Shown here: positions 35,646 to 45,056 of the stretch, piece by piece
Numbering within the stretch: the stretch's first letter is position 1
How the letters are laid out: each line of letters begins with the position of its first letter
Notes under the pieces: generated by a model
Databases searched by the model: none
What the model was told of the DNA's origin: nothing
What the model saw: only the letters and a program-made list of their open reading frames with translations
Program-made: the position numbers and the translations under genes
NCBI GenBank assembly: GCA_025359105.1
Contig: JANYHK010000106.1
Location: 124,001 to 188,000, forward strand
DNA from: Myxococcales bacterium
Lineage (GTDB): Bacteria > Myxococcota_A > Polyangia > Polyangiales > Polyangiaceae
Direction of reading: 5' to 3'
DNA length: 64,000 nt

Positions 35646-38600
35646 CTAGTCGTCGAACTTGAACAGATCGTCGAGATCCTGCCGCGTGAGCTTCTTGGCG
35701 CCGCCGACGTCCTCGCTCAGGACCGCTCCCACGAGCTCGCGCTTCTTGCCGCCGAGCTCGAGGATCTTCTCCTCGATCGTGCCCTTGGCGATGAGTCGGT
35801 AGGTGGTGACGACCTTCGTCTGGCCGATGCGGTGGGCGCGATCGGTCGCCTGGTCCTCGACCGCCGGGTTCCACCACGGATCGAAGTGGATGACGGTGTC
35901 GGCCGCGGTGAGGTTCAGGCCGCTGCCGCCGGCCTTGAGCGAGATGAGGAAGATGGGCGGGCCGTCGTCCTTCTGGAAGTTCTCGACGCACTTCTGGCGG
36001 TCCTTGGTCGAGCCGTCCAGGTATTCGTAGGCGACCTTGTCCTCCTCCATCGCGCGACGGATGAGGGTGAGCATCGACACGAACTGGCTGAAGACGAGCA
36101 CCCGGTGCCCGCCGGCGACGCTCGTGGCGATGAGCTCACGGAGCGCCGCGAGCTTGCCGCTGTCCTCGTCGCCGAACTGGCGCGGCAACCCGAGGAGCCG
36201 CGGGTCGCACGCCGCCTGACGCAGCCTCGTGAGCCCGGCGAGGATCTGGATGTGGCTCTTGCCGATGCCCTGGCGTTCGACCTCGCCCAGGACCTGCGCG
36301 CGGACCTCTTTGAGCACGGCGGCGTAGAGCGCCCCTTGCTCGCCGGCGAGCTCGCAGAATTGATCGGTCTCGATCTTCTCGGGGAGATCCTTGGCGACCT
36401 CGCTCTTGGTGCGCCGGAGGATGAACGGATGGATCGTCGCCCGGAGGCGGTTGGCGGCCTTCTGATCGCCGTTGTCGATCGGGCGCGCGTAGCGCTCCTC
36501 GAACTTGTCGAGGGGGCCGAGGAGGCCGGGGCTGACGAAGTCGAAGATCGACCAGATCTCGCTCAGGCGGTTCTCGATCGGCGTGCCCGACAGCGCGAGG
36601 CGGCGATCCGACTTCAGGCGCTTGGCGGCGCGCGCCGTCGCCGAGAGTGGGTTCTTGATGTTCTGCGCCTCGTCGAGGATCGCGTACCTCAGGTCGAGCT
36701 TCGCGAGCATCTCCTCGTCGCGCCGCAGGAGCGCGTAGCTCGTCACGATGACGTCGGCGTCCTCGAGCTCGTCCTGCCGCTCCTTGCGCTCGGCGCCGTG
36801 CCAGAGCGCGTGCTTGAGCGACGGGGCGAACTTGTCCATCTCGCGGAGCCAGTTGGTGACGACGGAGGTGGGCGCGACGATGAGCGCCTGGAACTTTCGG
36901 GGCAGCCCGTTCTTGTCCAGCGGCGCGCCGTCCTTCTCGGCGTTCTTGATGGCGAGGAGGAGCGCGAGGGTCTGGACGGTCTTTCCGAGGCCCATGTCGT
37001 CGGCGAGGATTCCGCCCGAGCCGATTTCGTTCAAAAACCAGAGCCAGTGGAACCCCTGCTCCTGGTACGGGCGCAGGTTCGCCTTGAGGTTCCGCGGCTT
37101 CTTCGTGCCCTTGATCTCGTCGATGTCGCGGAGCTTGGTGAAGAGGTCCTTGGCGCTGTCGGAGACCGTGGCTCGGCCCACCGCCTCGAGCAGCTCCTGC
37201 AGGCGCCCGGCCTGGGAGAGGGGGAGCTTGTTGCCCTGCCCGCCGCCCGTCGCAAGGATCTCCGCCTGGCGCATCAGCACCTCGCGGACCTTCGCGGCGT
37301 CGAGGCGCGCGAAGCTTCCGTCGGCGAGGCGGACGTAGCGTCGCCCCTCGGCGAGGCACTTGCCGAGCTCCTCTTGCGTGACCGCGATCCCCTCGCTCTC
37401 GAACGAGAGGCGAAGGCTGAGCCAGTCCATGCCGCTCGACACGCGGGCGTTGGCGTTGAGCGCCTCGCCGCGCACCTGCACGTCGACGAGATCGTCGGGG
37501 ACGAAGAGGTCCCAATCCTCGGGCAGCTCGCCGATGCCCTCCGTCCAGAACTGGATCGCGTCGTCCCCGCGCGCGATGAAGCCGTTGCCGTCCTCGTCGG
37601 CGACGAGGCCGACGTCGTGGAGGACGCCGGCGGCGATCTGCTGCGCGGCGATGTCGCAACGGATGCACTTTGCACGTTTCGTCGAGCCCTCTTCGGGCGC
37701 TTTCACGATCACCGGCGCGGTCATGCCGTCGGCGCGGACGTCGATTTCGATGTCCTCGTATGCGGCGCGGAGCGACACGCGCGCCTCGATGAGCGAGCCG
37801 CCGGCGCGCATGCGGAACGTCGGGACGAGGTCGACGACGTCGGCGACCTGGGAGAGCTCGGGCAGCTCGGCGCCGACCTCGAGGGCCACTTTGGGGAGGC
37901 CCGACGCGATGAGCGCGGGGAGGTTGTCGATGGGCTCGTGGATGAACGGCGCCCGAGCGAGGCGCCGCACCGCGGCAGGCGAGACGCGGCGATCGATCGG
38001 GCGCGCGACGCCTTCCTGCGGATCGACGTACCAGCCCGGGCTCCCCTCGAACCACGCGCCGTGCGCCATCGAAAATTTTCGAGGATCGCCGGCGCGCTGG
38101 AAGCTCGACTTGACCATCACCTGCTGGCCGTCAGGCGACAGCTCGAGATCGAAGCGAGGGCGGAGCGGCTCGTCGCCGAAGCGGAGCTCCATCATCTGCG
38201 GCTCGACGATGACCCGCCGACCCTTGAGGTGCGGGAGCAGCTCGGCGGCGTCCTCGCCGCGGACCTCGATGCCGACGCGGCGCGGCCCCTCGTTCTCGAG
38301 GCGCGCGAGGAGCCGGATGGCCTCGCGATCGGCGCTCGGCCGCTCGCCTTGCGATTGGAGCAGAGCGCTCGGCAAGAGCGGCGTGCGGTTCTCCGGATCG
38401 AGCAGCGTGATCGTCAGCGCGCCGGCCTTCGCCTGGAGCCGGTACTCGATCTGTTTGGGGACCCGGGGCTGCGGCTCCGGGAGCCAGGCGTCGACGCCGG
38501 TGGGCACGGTGCCCGGCACGTAGGGCCGCGGCCCCTGCCCGCCCCCGTGCGCGTGCGACGGACCGCTCCGCTGCTGCAGCATCTTCTGCGCCCGCTGCGC

Positions 38601-39089
38601 GCGGCGCTTCCGCCGACTGCTTCCGCCGCCGGGCCCGTCCATGTCGCCCCCCGCGGAGTAACCGTTCTGCATGGGTGATCCCGCTCCTCCGCCGCCTCCA
38701 CCTCCCGCGTGCGCGCTGCCGTGCGAGAAGCCCGGCGGGAGCGGCTGCGGGTGCTGAGGTTGTGCTGGGCGCGGCGCAGGGCCGCGCGATTGGTCGCGGA
38801 GCGCGATGAGGAGCGCCGCGACGTGCTTGCAGTGACCGTTGATCTTCGAAAAGGTCGGGCACGTGCAGGTCGACGAGAAGCCGCTCGGCGTCAGCTGCAG
38901 CCCGACCTGGTACGGCTCCGGCTCGCTCCCCCGGACGAGCGCCTTGGCGCTGGTCTCGTCCAGCGAGACCCCATCCACGGCGTGGCGACGGACGTAGTCG
39001 TAGCCCCGCAAGAACGCCCTCGCGCCGAGCAAGCGGCGAAGCGAGCGGTCGTTGAGGGTGGAGAGCGCGTCCTGAAAGGGTGTCGCCAA
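35646..39089 (-). CDS. SWIM zinc-finger SNF2-family helicase/ATPase
   Basis: 1147 aa. The N-terminal SWIM finger has Cys75, Cys77, Cys87 and His89 (CTC...CKH). A Pro/Gly-rich low-complexity stretch with many His and Gln follows, then a long beta-rich region. The SNF2 core starts near 660: DDMGLGKTVQT (about 694-704), DEAQNIKN (about 803), VFSQFVSML, and the motif VI region DRAHRIGQ (about 1083). Such bacterial SWI2/SNF2 ATPases remodel nucleoprotein or support repair and transcription. The start is probably TTG at 39089; no ATG lies near the conserved beginning, so the N-terminus is uncertain by tens of residues. Confidence 0.88.
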   Translation of the reverse strand: MATPFQDALSTLNDRSLRRLLGARAFLRGYDYVRRHAVDGVSLDETSAKALVRGSEPEPYQVGLQLTPSGFSSTCTCPTFSKINGHCKHVAALLIALRDQSRGPAPRPAQPQHPQPLPPGFSHGSAHAGGGGGGGAGSPMQNGYSAGGDMDGPGGGSSRRKRRAQRAQKMLQQRSGPSHAHGGGQGPRPYVPGTVPTGVDAWLPEPQPRVPKQIEYRLQAKAGALTITLLDPENRTPLLPSALLQSQGERPSADREAIRLLARLENEGPRRVGIEVRGEDAAELLPHLKGRRVIVEPQMMELRFGDEPLRPRFDLELSPDGQQVMVKSSFQRAGDPRKFSMAHGAWFEGSPGWYVDPQEGVARPIDRRVSPAAVRRLARAPFIHEPIDNLPALIASGLPKVALEVGAELPELSQVADVVDLVPTFRMRAGGSLIEARVSLRAAYEDIEIDVRADGMTAPVIVKAPEEGSTKRAKCIRCDIAAQQIAAGVLHDVGLVADEDGNGFIARGDDAIQFWTEGIGELPEDWDLFVPDDLVDVQVRGEALNANARVSSGMDWLSLRLSFESEGIAVTQEELGKCLAEGRRYVRLADGSFARLDAAKVREVLMRQAEILATGGGQGNKLPLSQAGRLQELLEAVGRATVSDSAKDLFTKLRDIDEIKGTKKPRNLKANLRPYQEQGFHWLWFLNEIGSGGILADDMGLGKTVQTLALLLAIKNAEKDGAPLDKNGLPRKFQALIVAPTSVVTNWLREMDKFAPSLKHALWHGAERKERQDELEDADVIVTSYALLRRDEEMLAKLDLRYAILDEAQNIKNPLSATARAAKRLKSDRRLALSGTPIENRLSEIWSIFDFVSPGLLGPLDKFEERYARPIDNGDQKAANRLRATIHPFILRRTKSEVAKDLPEKIETDQFCELAGEQGALYAAVLKEVRAQVLGEVERQGIGKSHIQILAGLTRLRQAACDPRLLGLPRQFGDEDSGKLAALRELIATSVAGGHRVLVFSQFVSMLTLIRRAMEEDKVAYEYLDGSTKDRQKCVENFQKDDGPPIFLISLKAGGSGLNLTAADTVIHFDPWWNPAVEDQATDRAHRIGQTKVVTTYRLIAKGTIEEKILELGGKKRELVGAVLSEDVGGAKKLTRQDLDDLFKFDD

Positions 39090-39410
39090 GTGGTTGGGGG
39101 GTGCTACGCGGGGACCGCGTGCCTTTCCTGCGCGAAGTTCGCGCGTTGGCAGGTGCCGGAGGGGCCGAGGGCCGGGGCGCTGGGGCGGCCGCCGAGCGCA
39201 CCCGACAGGGCGCGCGGACGGGCTCAGTTGAGCACCAGCCCTACGGAGCGGGATAACACCCGATCGGGCGGGCCGCAACACCCCCTTGAAAAGCGGCTCA
39301 TAAGTGGCCGGCGCCTATAGCAACCGTCCTCTGGTCGGAACGGCTTGCCATACCCTCCCGCTGGCTCGCTGCCGTCGGCTGTCCGGTTTGCGGTCAAATC
39401 GACCTTCGGC
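39090..39410. other. 321-bp non-coding region with dispersed repeat copy 1
   Basis: The left 220 bp, upstream of the helicase, are GC-rich with small inverted repeats such as GCTCA-GT-TGAGC and no convincing gene. The right 95 bp hold the composite repeat listed separately. On the minus strand the motif TTGCTATAGG at 39314-39323 could be a promoter reading toward the helicase. No tRNA T-loop consensus was found. Confidence 0.5.
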
Positions 39411-39413
39411 CTA
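39315..39413 (+). repeat. Dispersed composite inverted repeat, copy 1
   Basis: Hairpin A is TATAGCAACCGTCC, a 7-nt loop, then GGAACGGCTTGCCATA. Half B is diverged and ends GGTCAAATCGACCTTCGGCC. Half B runs into the stop codon of the neighbouring lipoprotein gene. Copies 2 and 3 lie near 51.2 and 54.7 kb, and a B-only copy near 49.3 kb. Confidence 0.65.
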
Positions 39414-40670
39414 CGGGCAGATGGGCCACTCCGCCGGGCAGCCCGCCTCGGGTCCGGCGTCGGGGCTGTACCCGTTGCCGATTTGTGCCATTTGCCCGGT
39501 GAACGAGATGGCTGTGCTGACGGCGTCGCACGCGAAAGGCGTGTCGCCGGGCGGCTGGAAGTCCTTGGCCGGATCCGACTGAATGTCGCGCGCCCTGCAG
39601 GCCTCCCCCTTCACCAGGTTCGAGAAGAACACGTCGTTGCAGAGAAGGCCGCCGTCGGCCGACTTCGGCTTGAACTGGCCCACCGTCGAGAGCAGCGCGC
39701 CGACCGCGATGCGCCCGCTGATCATTCCGTCGGCGAGGCGATAGCCCGCGGCGGCAGCGCCGGGGAGAACGTCGTTGCCGTCGGCGTCCACGCCGACCAG
39801 CGTGGCGATCGTCGCGGGGCTCGACACCTCGACCGATTGGGCGCCGAGGAAGAGGTTGATCGCGCGCACAGGCGGCACGACGAGACGGTAGCCGGTGACG
39901 AACGCGTCAGGGCTGTTGATGACGGGAAAGACTTCCCCCCCCTGGCGGAGCGCCGTCCCCATGGCGAAGCTCCACTTGTCGGTCCCGTCCCACTTGGCGG
40001 GGTAGGGCGGATCGGGCGACGTCGTGCAGCTGCTGTCGGGGATCTCGCCGGCGTCGTGGGACTCCTGGATGCCGTACGACGGGATGAGGCCGACGCTCAC
40101 GTGGGCGTCGTCCGCCTTGCCGTTGTAGTCCCTAAGGACGAGGAGCAACGTCTCGCGCCCGCACTCCGCCTGGGTGCCAAGGAGCGCCTTGCCGGCGCCG
40201 GCGGGGCCAAGAGCCGCGGCGATCTGGCGGAACGGTCCGAAGAGCGCGTTGTCGACACCGCCGTCGCCGTCGCAGAGGCTCTGCCCCCCGGGCGGCGTGC
40301 ACGACGTCGCGCCCGCGTGCGCCGTGTAAGGCCGCGGATCGCAGGTGCACACGCCGTCGAGGTCGAAGCCGAGCGGCTGGCCGGCGTCGTCGCCGCCGGA
40401 GAAGTCCACGGTGCGGACGGCGAAGATGTACCTGTTCGTTACGCCGTCGAAGGCGGCGTCGGGGCGCTCCGGAAGCCCAAGGTGCACGCACGGATCGAGC
40501 GGCGCCGCGGACTCGGTGCTCGCAGAGTCGGCCGCGCCGGCTTCGTCGGGCTGCACCTCGACCTGAAAGCGGTGGTCCTTGATGCCCGCGATGAGCTGGC
40601 ACGCCGCGCCGAAGGATCCGAGCGTGGCGGCGACGACGACGACGAAACGACTGCGATGGCGCCGGCTCAA
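39411..40670 (-). CDS. Lipoprotein, unknown function
   Basis: A 419-aa lipoprotein with lipobox GAAC (Cys24). A short Asp/Ala/Ser spacer precedes a large Gly-rich domain with about a dozen Cys (CTCDPRPY, CNDVFFSN). I do not recognise the fold; it lacks the repeated Cys units of other lipoproteins here. The TTG start overlaps the stop of the upstream gene by four bases (TTGA), making it the last gene of a kinase / TPR-like / lipoprotein operon, so it may be regulated or assembled with that kinase. Confidence 0.78.
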   Translation of the reverse strand: MSRRHRSRFVVVVAATLGSFGAACQLIAGIKDHRFQVEVQPDEAGAADSASTESAAPLDPCVHLGLPERPDAAFDGVTNRYIFAVRTVDFSGGDDAGQPLGFDLDGVCTCDPRPYTAHAGATSCTPPGGQSLCDGDGGVDNALFGPFRQIAAALGPAGAGKALLGTQAECGRETLLLVLRDYNGKADDAHVSVGLIPSYGIQESHDAGEIPDSSCTTSPDPPYPAKWDGTDKWSFAMGTALRQGGEVFPVINSPDAFVTGYRLVVPPVRAINLFLGAQSVEVSSPATIATLVGVDADGNDVLPGAAAAGYRLADGMISGRIAVGALLSTVGQFKPKSADGGLLCNDVFFSNLVKGEACRARDIQSDPAKDFQPPGDTPFACDAVSTAISFTGQMAQIGNGYSPDAGPEAGCPAEWPICP

Positions 40671-41722
40671 AACCGTGCCTCCGCGCCCAGGCCCAGCGCC
40701 GTCGGACCGGGCGCGACGCGGACGCTCCCCTCGGCGGGGGCGCGCGAGAGAAGAACGAGGAGGACCCCTCCGGTCGCCGCGGCGAGCCCGACCGCGATGG
40801 TGAGGTTCGCGATCGCCGCATCCGTTCGCGCGGTGTCGAGCGAGGACCTCGCCGCGGCGGCGTCGGACGAGGAGCGGCAGCGATCGGCCGGGCAGAGTCC
40901 CGTCGCTTGATCGTTCTTCCTAACGGCGAGCGTGCCGAAGAACGCGCCGGCCCCGATGCCCACGAGGCCGAGCCCGGCGAGCGTGAAGCCCACGGTACGG
41001 CGGGCGCGGGCAGAGGCGACGGCGTCCGCGGCGGCGAGGCTGGCGGCGAGATCGACCTTCTGCGAGGCTGCCGGCGTGGGAGACGGCGCCACGAGCGGCG
41101 CGGGCGGCGGCGGCTCACGCGGCGCGGCGCGGAGGGGTGTGATGGTCACGGTGCGGCGCTCGCGGCGAGGCGCGATCTCGACCGACGTGCGCCACGGCAC
41201 CTTGCCCGGCGCGTCGGCCTCCACCACGCGGGGCCCCGGATCGACGGGGATCTCCGTTCCCCACGCGGCGCTCATGATGGCCTCGCCGTCGAGGCGGACC
41301 ATGAAACCAGGCACCCTCGCCGCGGGCTCGACGTTCAAGGTCAACATCGACAGCAGCTTCTGCGTTTGCGCGGCGTGCTCCTCGGCGAGCTTGACGCGAT
41401 CCTCGCGCTTGCCGCGCGAACGCGCCGCGACCTCGCGGAAGCGGCTCCACGCGCTCGCGTAGCGCCCCTGGGCTTCGTAGCAGAGCGCGAGGTTCAGGAG
41501 CGTCCCGATCGCCGTCGAATCGAGCCGGAAGCTCTCCTCGAACTTCGGGCACGCGCGCTCGTACTCCTTCTCTTGCATGAGGAGCTTGCCGGTGACGAAG
41601 AGCTGCTCGGCGACGTTCTGCGCCTGCGTCTGGCCGGTCGTGCCCTGCGTGCCCTGCGCTTGGGCAGGCGGCGCGGCGAGGCACGTTGCCAGCAGCAGAC
41701 TAGTACCTATCGTCAGTCGCAC
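40667..41722 (-). CDS. Secreted TPR-like and PEGA-like membrane protein
   Basis: 351 aa. A signal peptide ends near AQAQG. Residues about 30-125 form TPR-like helices (AEQLFVTGKLLMQEKEYERA followed by CPKFEESFRLD, then GTLLNLALCYEAQGRYASAW). A PEGA-like strand region follows (VRLDGEAI, VVEADAPG), then two membrane segments (GFTLAGLGLVGIGAGAFFGT and IANLTIAVGLAAATGGVLLV). This architecture often accompanies myxobacterial Ser/Thr kinases. It starts with GTG at 41722, overlapping the kinase gene by 23 nt, so it is translationally coupled to the kinase. Confidence 0.82.
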   Translation of the reverse strand: MRLTIGTSLLLATCLAAPPAQAQGTQGTTGQTQAQNVAEQLFVTGKLLMQEKEYERACPKFEESFRLDSTAIGTLLNLALCYEAQGRYASAWSRFREVAARSRGKREDRVKLAEEHAAQTQKLLSMLTLNVEPAARVPGFMVRLDGEAIMSAAWGTEIPVDPGPRVVEADAPGKVPWRTSVEIAPRRERRTVTITPLRAAPREPPPPAPLVAPSPTPAASQKVDLAASLAAADAVASARARRTVGFTLAGLGLVGIGAGAFFGTLAVRKNDQATGLCPADRCRSSSDAAAARSSLDTARTDAAIANLTIAVGLAAATGGVLLVLLSRAPAEGSVRVAPGPTALGLGAEARF

Positions 41723-43121
41723 TTTTGCTCGGGACCCCGGAAGCGCTCGGACGCGGCCGTCGCGGCGTGATCATGGTGCCGGTGGGGGCCACGACACGCA
41801 AGCTCCCCGCGTCTCCGTCCGCGGTCGCGGTCGGGGTCGCGGTCGCGGTCGCGGTCGGGGTCGGGGTCGCGGTCGGGGTCGCCGGTTGCATCGGTGGGGG
41901 CGGGCTCGCGGCCGGGGTCGTCGTAACCAGCGGCCGAGCCGGCGCGAAATACCCCTTGTTCACCAGCAGCGCCGCGCCGAGGCCGATGACCAGCCCGAAG
42001 AGCACGAACGTGAGCGGCGTCCCCAGCGAGCGCGCGCGCGGCGAGTCCCCGGTGACCCACGGCTTCTCCGTCGCCGCGAAGGCGGCCGGCGGCGCGGCGC
42101 TCGTCGGCACCGAGCGCCGTGGCGCGGGGAGCTTTCCGGAGCCGGCCGTCGACAAACGCTGGATGCGCTCGACGTGGAGCTTGCTCCCCTCGAGCCCGAA
42201 CGGCGCGAGCGCCTGCGCGAGCTCGCTGACGGTCGCGTAGCGGTGCGCGACGTCCTTGGTGAGGCACCGCGCAACCGCCTCCGCGAGGCCGGCAGGCGCG
42301 TCGGGCCGCAGCGCGCGCAAGGGCGGCGCCGGATCGGCGGAGATCGCCGCGAGCACCCCCGACGACGTCTCCCCTCGGAACGGTGTGTCGCCGACGAGGA
42401 GCTCGTACAAGATGACCCCGAGCGACCAGATGTCGGTGCGGTAGTCGACGTTCTTCGCGCTGCGGATCTGCTCGGGGGACATGTACGCCGGCGAGCCGAA
42501 GGTCGCCTGCGTGTCGGTGAGCTCGGTGTCGCGTGGCTCGTCGAGATCGGCCTCGAGCGCCTTGGAGATCCCGAAATCGACGACCTTCACGATCGCCGTC
42601 CCGTCGGACCGGTTCGCCAGGAAGAGGTTGGACGGCTTCAGATCGCGGTGCACGATGCCGAGCGCGTGCGCCTCGGCGATCGCGACGCACGCCTGCAGCA
42701 CGTAGTCGACGGCCTCGCCGATCGGCTGGCGCCCACAGGTTCGCAAGAGACGCCCGAGGTCCTCACCCTCGAGCAGCTCCATCACGATGAAGGGCACCCC
42801 GGTGTCGAGCGCTCCGATGTCGAGCACGCGGACGACGTGGTCGCTCTTTATCCTGACCGCTGTGCGCGCCTCGCGGATGAAGCGCCCGATCGCCTCCTTG
42901 TCGCGGAGCGCCTTGGGGAGCAGCAGCTTGATGGCGACGCGATCGCCCAACGCCTTGTGCGTGGCCGAGAGGACGACGCCCATCCCTCCGGTGCCGAGCA
43001 CCTCGATGACGGTGTACTTACCGGCAAGGACCTCTCCGCTCTTCGGGGCTCCTCGCGCCGAGAACGGGCCATCGGGCAGCTGGGATGGATCTCGCACGAC
43101 TAGCCTCAGTCTAGGCCTCAT
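41700..43121 (-). CDS. Membrane Ser/Thr protein kinase
   Basis: A 473-aa Hanks-type kinase. The Gly loop LGTGGMGVV is near 45, beta-3 Lys is in VAIKLLLPK, the catalytic loop is canonical HRDLKPSN, and DFGISKAL and SPAYMSPEQ follow. The kinase domain ends near 290. A linker leads to one membrane helix (TFVLFGLVIGLGAALLV) and a short extracytoplasmic Pro/Thr/Ala tail made from a hexamer repeat. There is no recognised sensor domain; the coupled TPR-like and lipoprotein genes may supply it. ATG at 43121 is preferred to ATG at 43136. Confidence 0.9.
   Translation of the reverse strand: MRPRLRLVVRDPSQLPDGPFSARGAPKSGEVLAGKYTVIEVLGTGGMGVVLSATHKALGDRVAIKLLLPKALRDKEAIGRFIREARTAVRIKSDHVVRVLDIGALDTGVPFIVMELLEGEDLGRLLRTCGRQPIGEAVDYVLQACVAIAEAHALGIVHRDLKPSNLFLANRSDGTAIVKVVDFGISKALEADLDEPRDTELTDTQATFGSPAYMSPEQIRSAKNVDYRTDIWSLGVILYELLVGDTPFRGETSSGVLAAISADPAPPLRALRPDAPAGLAEAVARCLTKDVAHRYATVSELAQALAPFGLEGSKLHVERIQRLSTAGSGKLPAPRRSVPTSAAPPAAFAATEKPWVTGDSPRARSLGTPLTFVLFGLVIGLGAALLVNKGYFAPARPLVTTTPAASPPPPMQPATPTATPTPTATATATPTATADGDAGSLRVVAPTGTMITPRRPRPSASGVPSKSATDDRY
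41818..41884 (-). repeat. GGTCGN hexamer microsatellite in kinase tail
   Basis: About eleven tandem hexamers (GGTCGC and GGTCGG types) encode the Thr-Ala/Thr-Pro tail of the second kinase. It is the same unit as in the first kinase and the SRPBCC-like gene. Confidence 0.85.
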
Positions 43122-43186
43122 CGACGGCGGCCACAAAGGCGCCGTTGCGAATAGGCCACGATCTCGGCTACCCCAGTGGGCGCCCC

Positions 43187-45055
43187 ATGAAATCCTCGTA
43201 CCTTCGTACAGCTCGGGTGCTTTCTTGCGTCGTCACGGCCTCGCTGGCCTGCCTGGGCTGCCTCGCAGCCGCGTGCGGTGGGGCGCCCCCCGCACCTCAG
43301 GCGCCTCCGAGGCCGACGGCGCTGGCTGTGTTCGACGCGGTGGCCCCGTCGGTCGTCGCCATCTTGAACGACGATCGCTCCGATCGCGAAGAGGAGATCA
43401 AGGAGCTCGAACGCACGCTCGGCGACGAAGCGAAGGCGCCCAAGCGGGTGATCGACGTCTCGCTCCGCAAGGATCCGACGCCGCACGGCACCGGCTTCAT
43501 GATCGAGGGCGGCCAGATCGTGACGGCGGCGCACGTCGTCTTCCGGCCCGACCGGCTCAAGGTCACGACGCGCACGGGCCAGACGGTCGAGGCCGAGCTG
43601 GTGCGCATCGACGAGGTTCGCGACGTCGCGATCCTGAAGCCGAAGCAGCCGCTCAAGGGCGTGCCGCCGCTCGCCATCGACGCGCGCGAGATCCGCGTGG
43701 GCGAGCCGGTGTGGGCCCTCGGGCACACCGGGCACGGGTACTGGGCGCTCTCGTGGGGGATGAGCGAGGGGATCGCCTCGGGGCAGGTCGACATGTTCGG
43801 CGCGCGCCTCGTGCTCTTCGACGGCGCCGTCTACCCGGGGTTCTCGGGCGGTCCGGTCGTCACGATCGACGCGCAGGGCAAGCCTCACGTCGTCGGCGTG
43901 AACCACGCCATCCTGTTCACGGGCAACGGCGGCCTCGCGCCCATCTCGAGCGCGGTCGCCGCCTCCGAGGTGCGCGAGGTCGAGGCCGGCCATCCGCCGG
44001 TCGTGCAGAAGGCGCTCGCCGAGTACGCGCAGAAGCACCGCGGCAAGACGTACGCCGATCTGTTCATCACCGACCGCCTCAGCGTCTCGCGGGATCCCAA
44101 CGATCAGCAGGTCGCGCACATCCTCGGCGACGCGCACGTCATCGAAGCCAAGCAGGACGGCACGCGCATCCCGGTCGTGGCGATGGTGTTTGGTCTCCCC
44201 AAGGGACCGAACGACGTCGAGTTCGACGCCAAGGATCCGAACGGCAACGTCGTCGCGTCGTGGCCGGCGACGGTGCGCGTCGGCGAGCACCAGCGCGTCA
44301 GCTTCGTGAGTGGCAACCTGCGTTTCTCCCCGAAGACCCACGGCAAGTACGTCGTGACCCTGAAGAGCGGCGGCAAGGACATCGGCCAGTCGATGGTCTC
44401 GCTCCAGCTCGAAGACGACGACGAGGACCTCCACGACGAGCACTCCACCGACTCGGTCGACGACGGCGATCCCGACGTGGACATCGTCGTCGCGATGATG
44501 GGCAACGACGATCCGCTGGCGCTGATGGGCATTCGCGCGGCGTGGGCCGAGCGCAGCTACCCGCGGCGCGTGGGCTACACGTGGTTCGCGCGCGGCACGC
44601 GCGGGTGGTCGGGCACCAACGTCAGCATCAGCGCGTTCGTGCTCGACGACGAAGGCAACATCGTCGGCCGCAGCGACGGGTGCTTCAAGTCCGAGCTTCG
44701 TCCCGAGCACACGTGGTCGTGCCTTGGGACGAGCGGCATGGCGCCGCCTCCGCTCGCGAAGAAGGAAGGGCAGTACGACATCGTCTTCGCCATCAACGAT
44801 CGCCCCGTGGCGTGGTGGCCGATGGAGGCCGCGATCCGCAAGGACCACGCGCCGGGCAGCGACGTCGAGCGCTGGATGAAGGAGATGAAGCGCGTCGTCG
44901 TGAAGCGCCAGAAGGGAACTGCCCCTCCTACCCCGCCCCCGCCGCCAGCCGCGGCGCCGAAGGGGGCCGTCAAGCCGGGGGCCAAGCCGCCGGCGACGCC
45001 GAAGGCGCCGGGGGCACCGAAGGCGTCCCCCGCGACGCTCGATGGTCGGAACTGA
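43187..45055 (+). CDS. Trypsin-like serine protease lipoprotein
   Basis: A 622-aa lipoprotein with lipobox LAAAC (Cys30) and an S1-type protease domain at about 45-260. The triad is His116 (TAAHVV), Asp147 (RDVAIL) and Ser220 (GFSGGP). A coiled, acidic insert lies near 63-80 and no PDZ domain is visible. The C-terminal 350 residues form beta-rich domains with an Asp/Glu-rich tract (DDDDEDLHDE) and end in a Pro/Ala/Lys tail. It is probably a periplasmic or outer-membrane quality-control protease. One base separates it from the ring-lipoprotein gene, which suggests that it shares a transcript with the lipid-transport operon. ATG at 43187 is preferred to 43145. Confidence 0.85.
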   Translation: MKSSYLRTARVLSCVVTASLACLGCLAAACGGAPPAPQAPPRPTALAVFDAVAPSVVAILNDDRSDREEEIKELERTLGDEAKAPKRVIDVSLRKDPTPHGTGFMIEGGQIVTAAHVVFRPDRLKVTTRTGQTVEAELVRIDEVRDVAILKPKQPLKGVPPLAIDAREIRVGEPVWALGHTGHGYWALSWGMSEGIASGQVDMFGARLVLFDGAVYPGFSGGPVVTIDAQGKPHVVGVNHAILFTGNGGLAPISSAVAASEVREVEAGHPPVVQKALAEYAQKHRGKTYADLFITDRLSVSRDPNDQQVAHILGDAHVIEAKQDGTRIPVVAMVFGLPKGPNDVEFDAKDPNGNVVASWPATVRVGEHQRVSFVSGNLRFSPKTHGKYVVTLKSGGKDIGQSMVSLQLEDDDEDLHDEHSTDSVDDGDPDVDIVVAMMGNDDPLALMGIRAAWAERSYPRRVGYTWFARGTRGWSGTNVSISAFVLDDEGNIVGRSDGCFKSELRPEHTWSCLGTSGMAPPPLAKKEGQYDIVFAINDRPVAWWPMEAAIRKDHAPGSDVERWMKEMKRVVVKRQKGTAPPTPPPPPAAAPKGAVKPGAKPPATPKAPGAPKASPATLDGRN

Positions 45056-45056
45056 C

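Noticed and set aside
39200-39310. A tRNA or small RNA gene in the helicase upstream gap
   Set aside because: No GTTCGAAT-type T-loop, no acceptor stem closure and no convincing cloverleaf on either strand.
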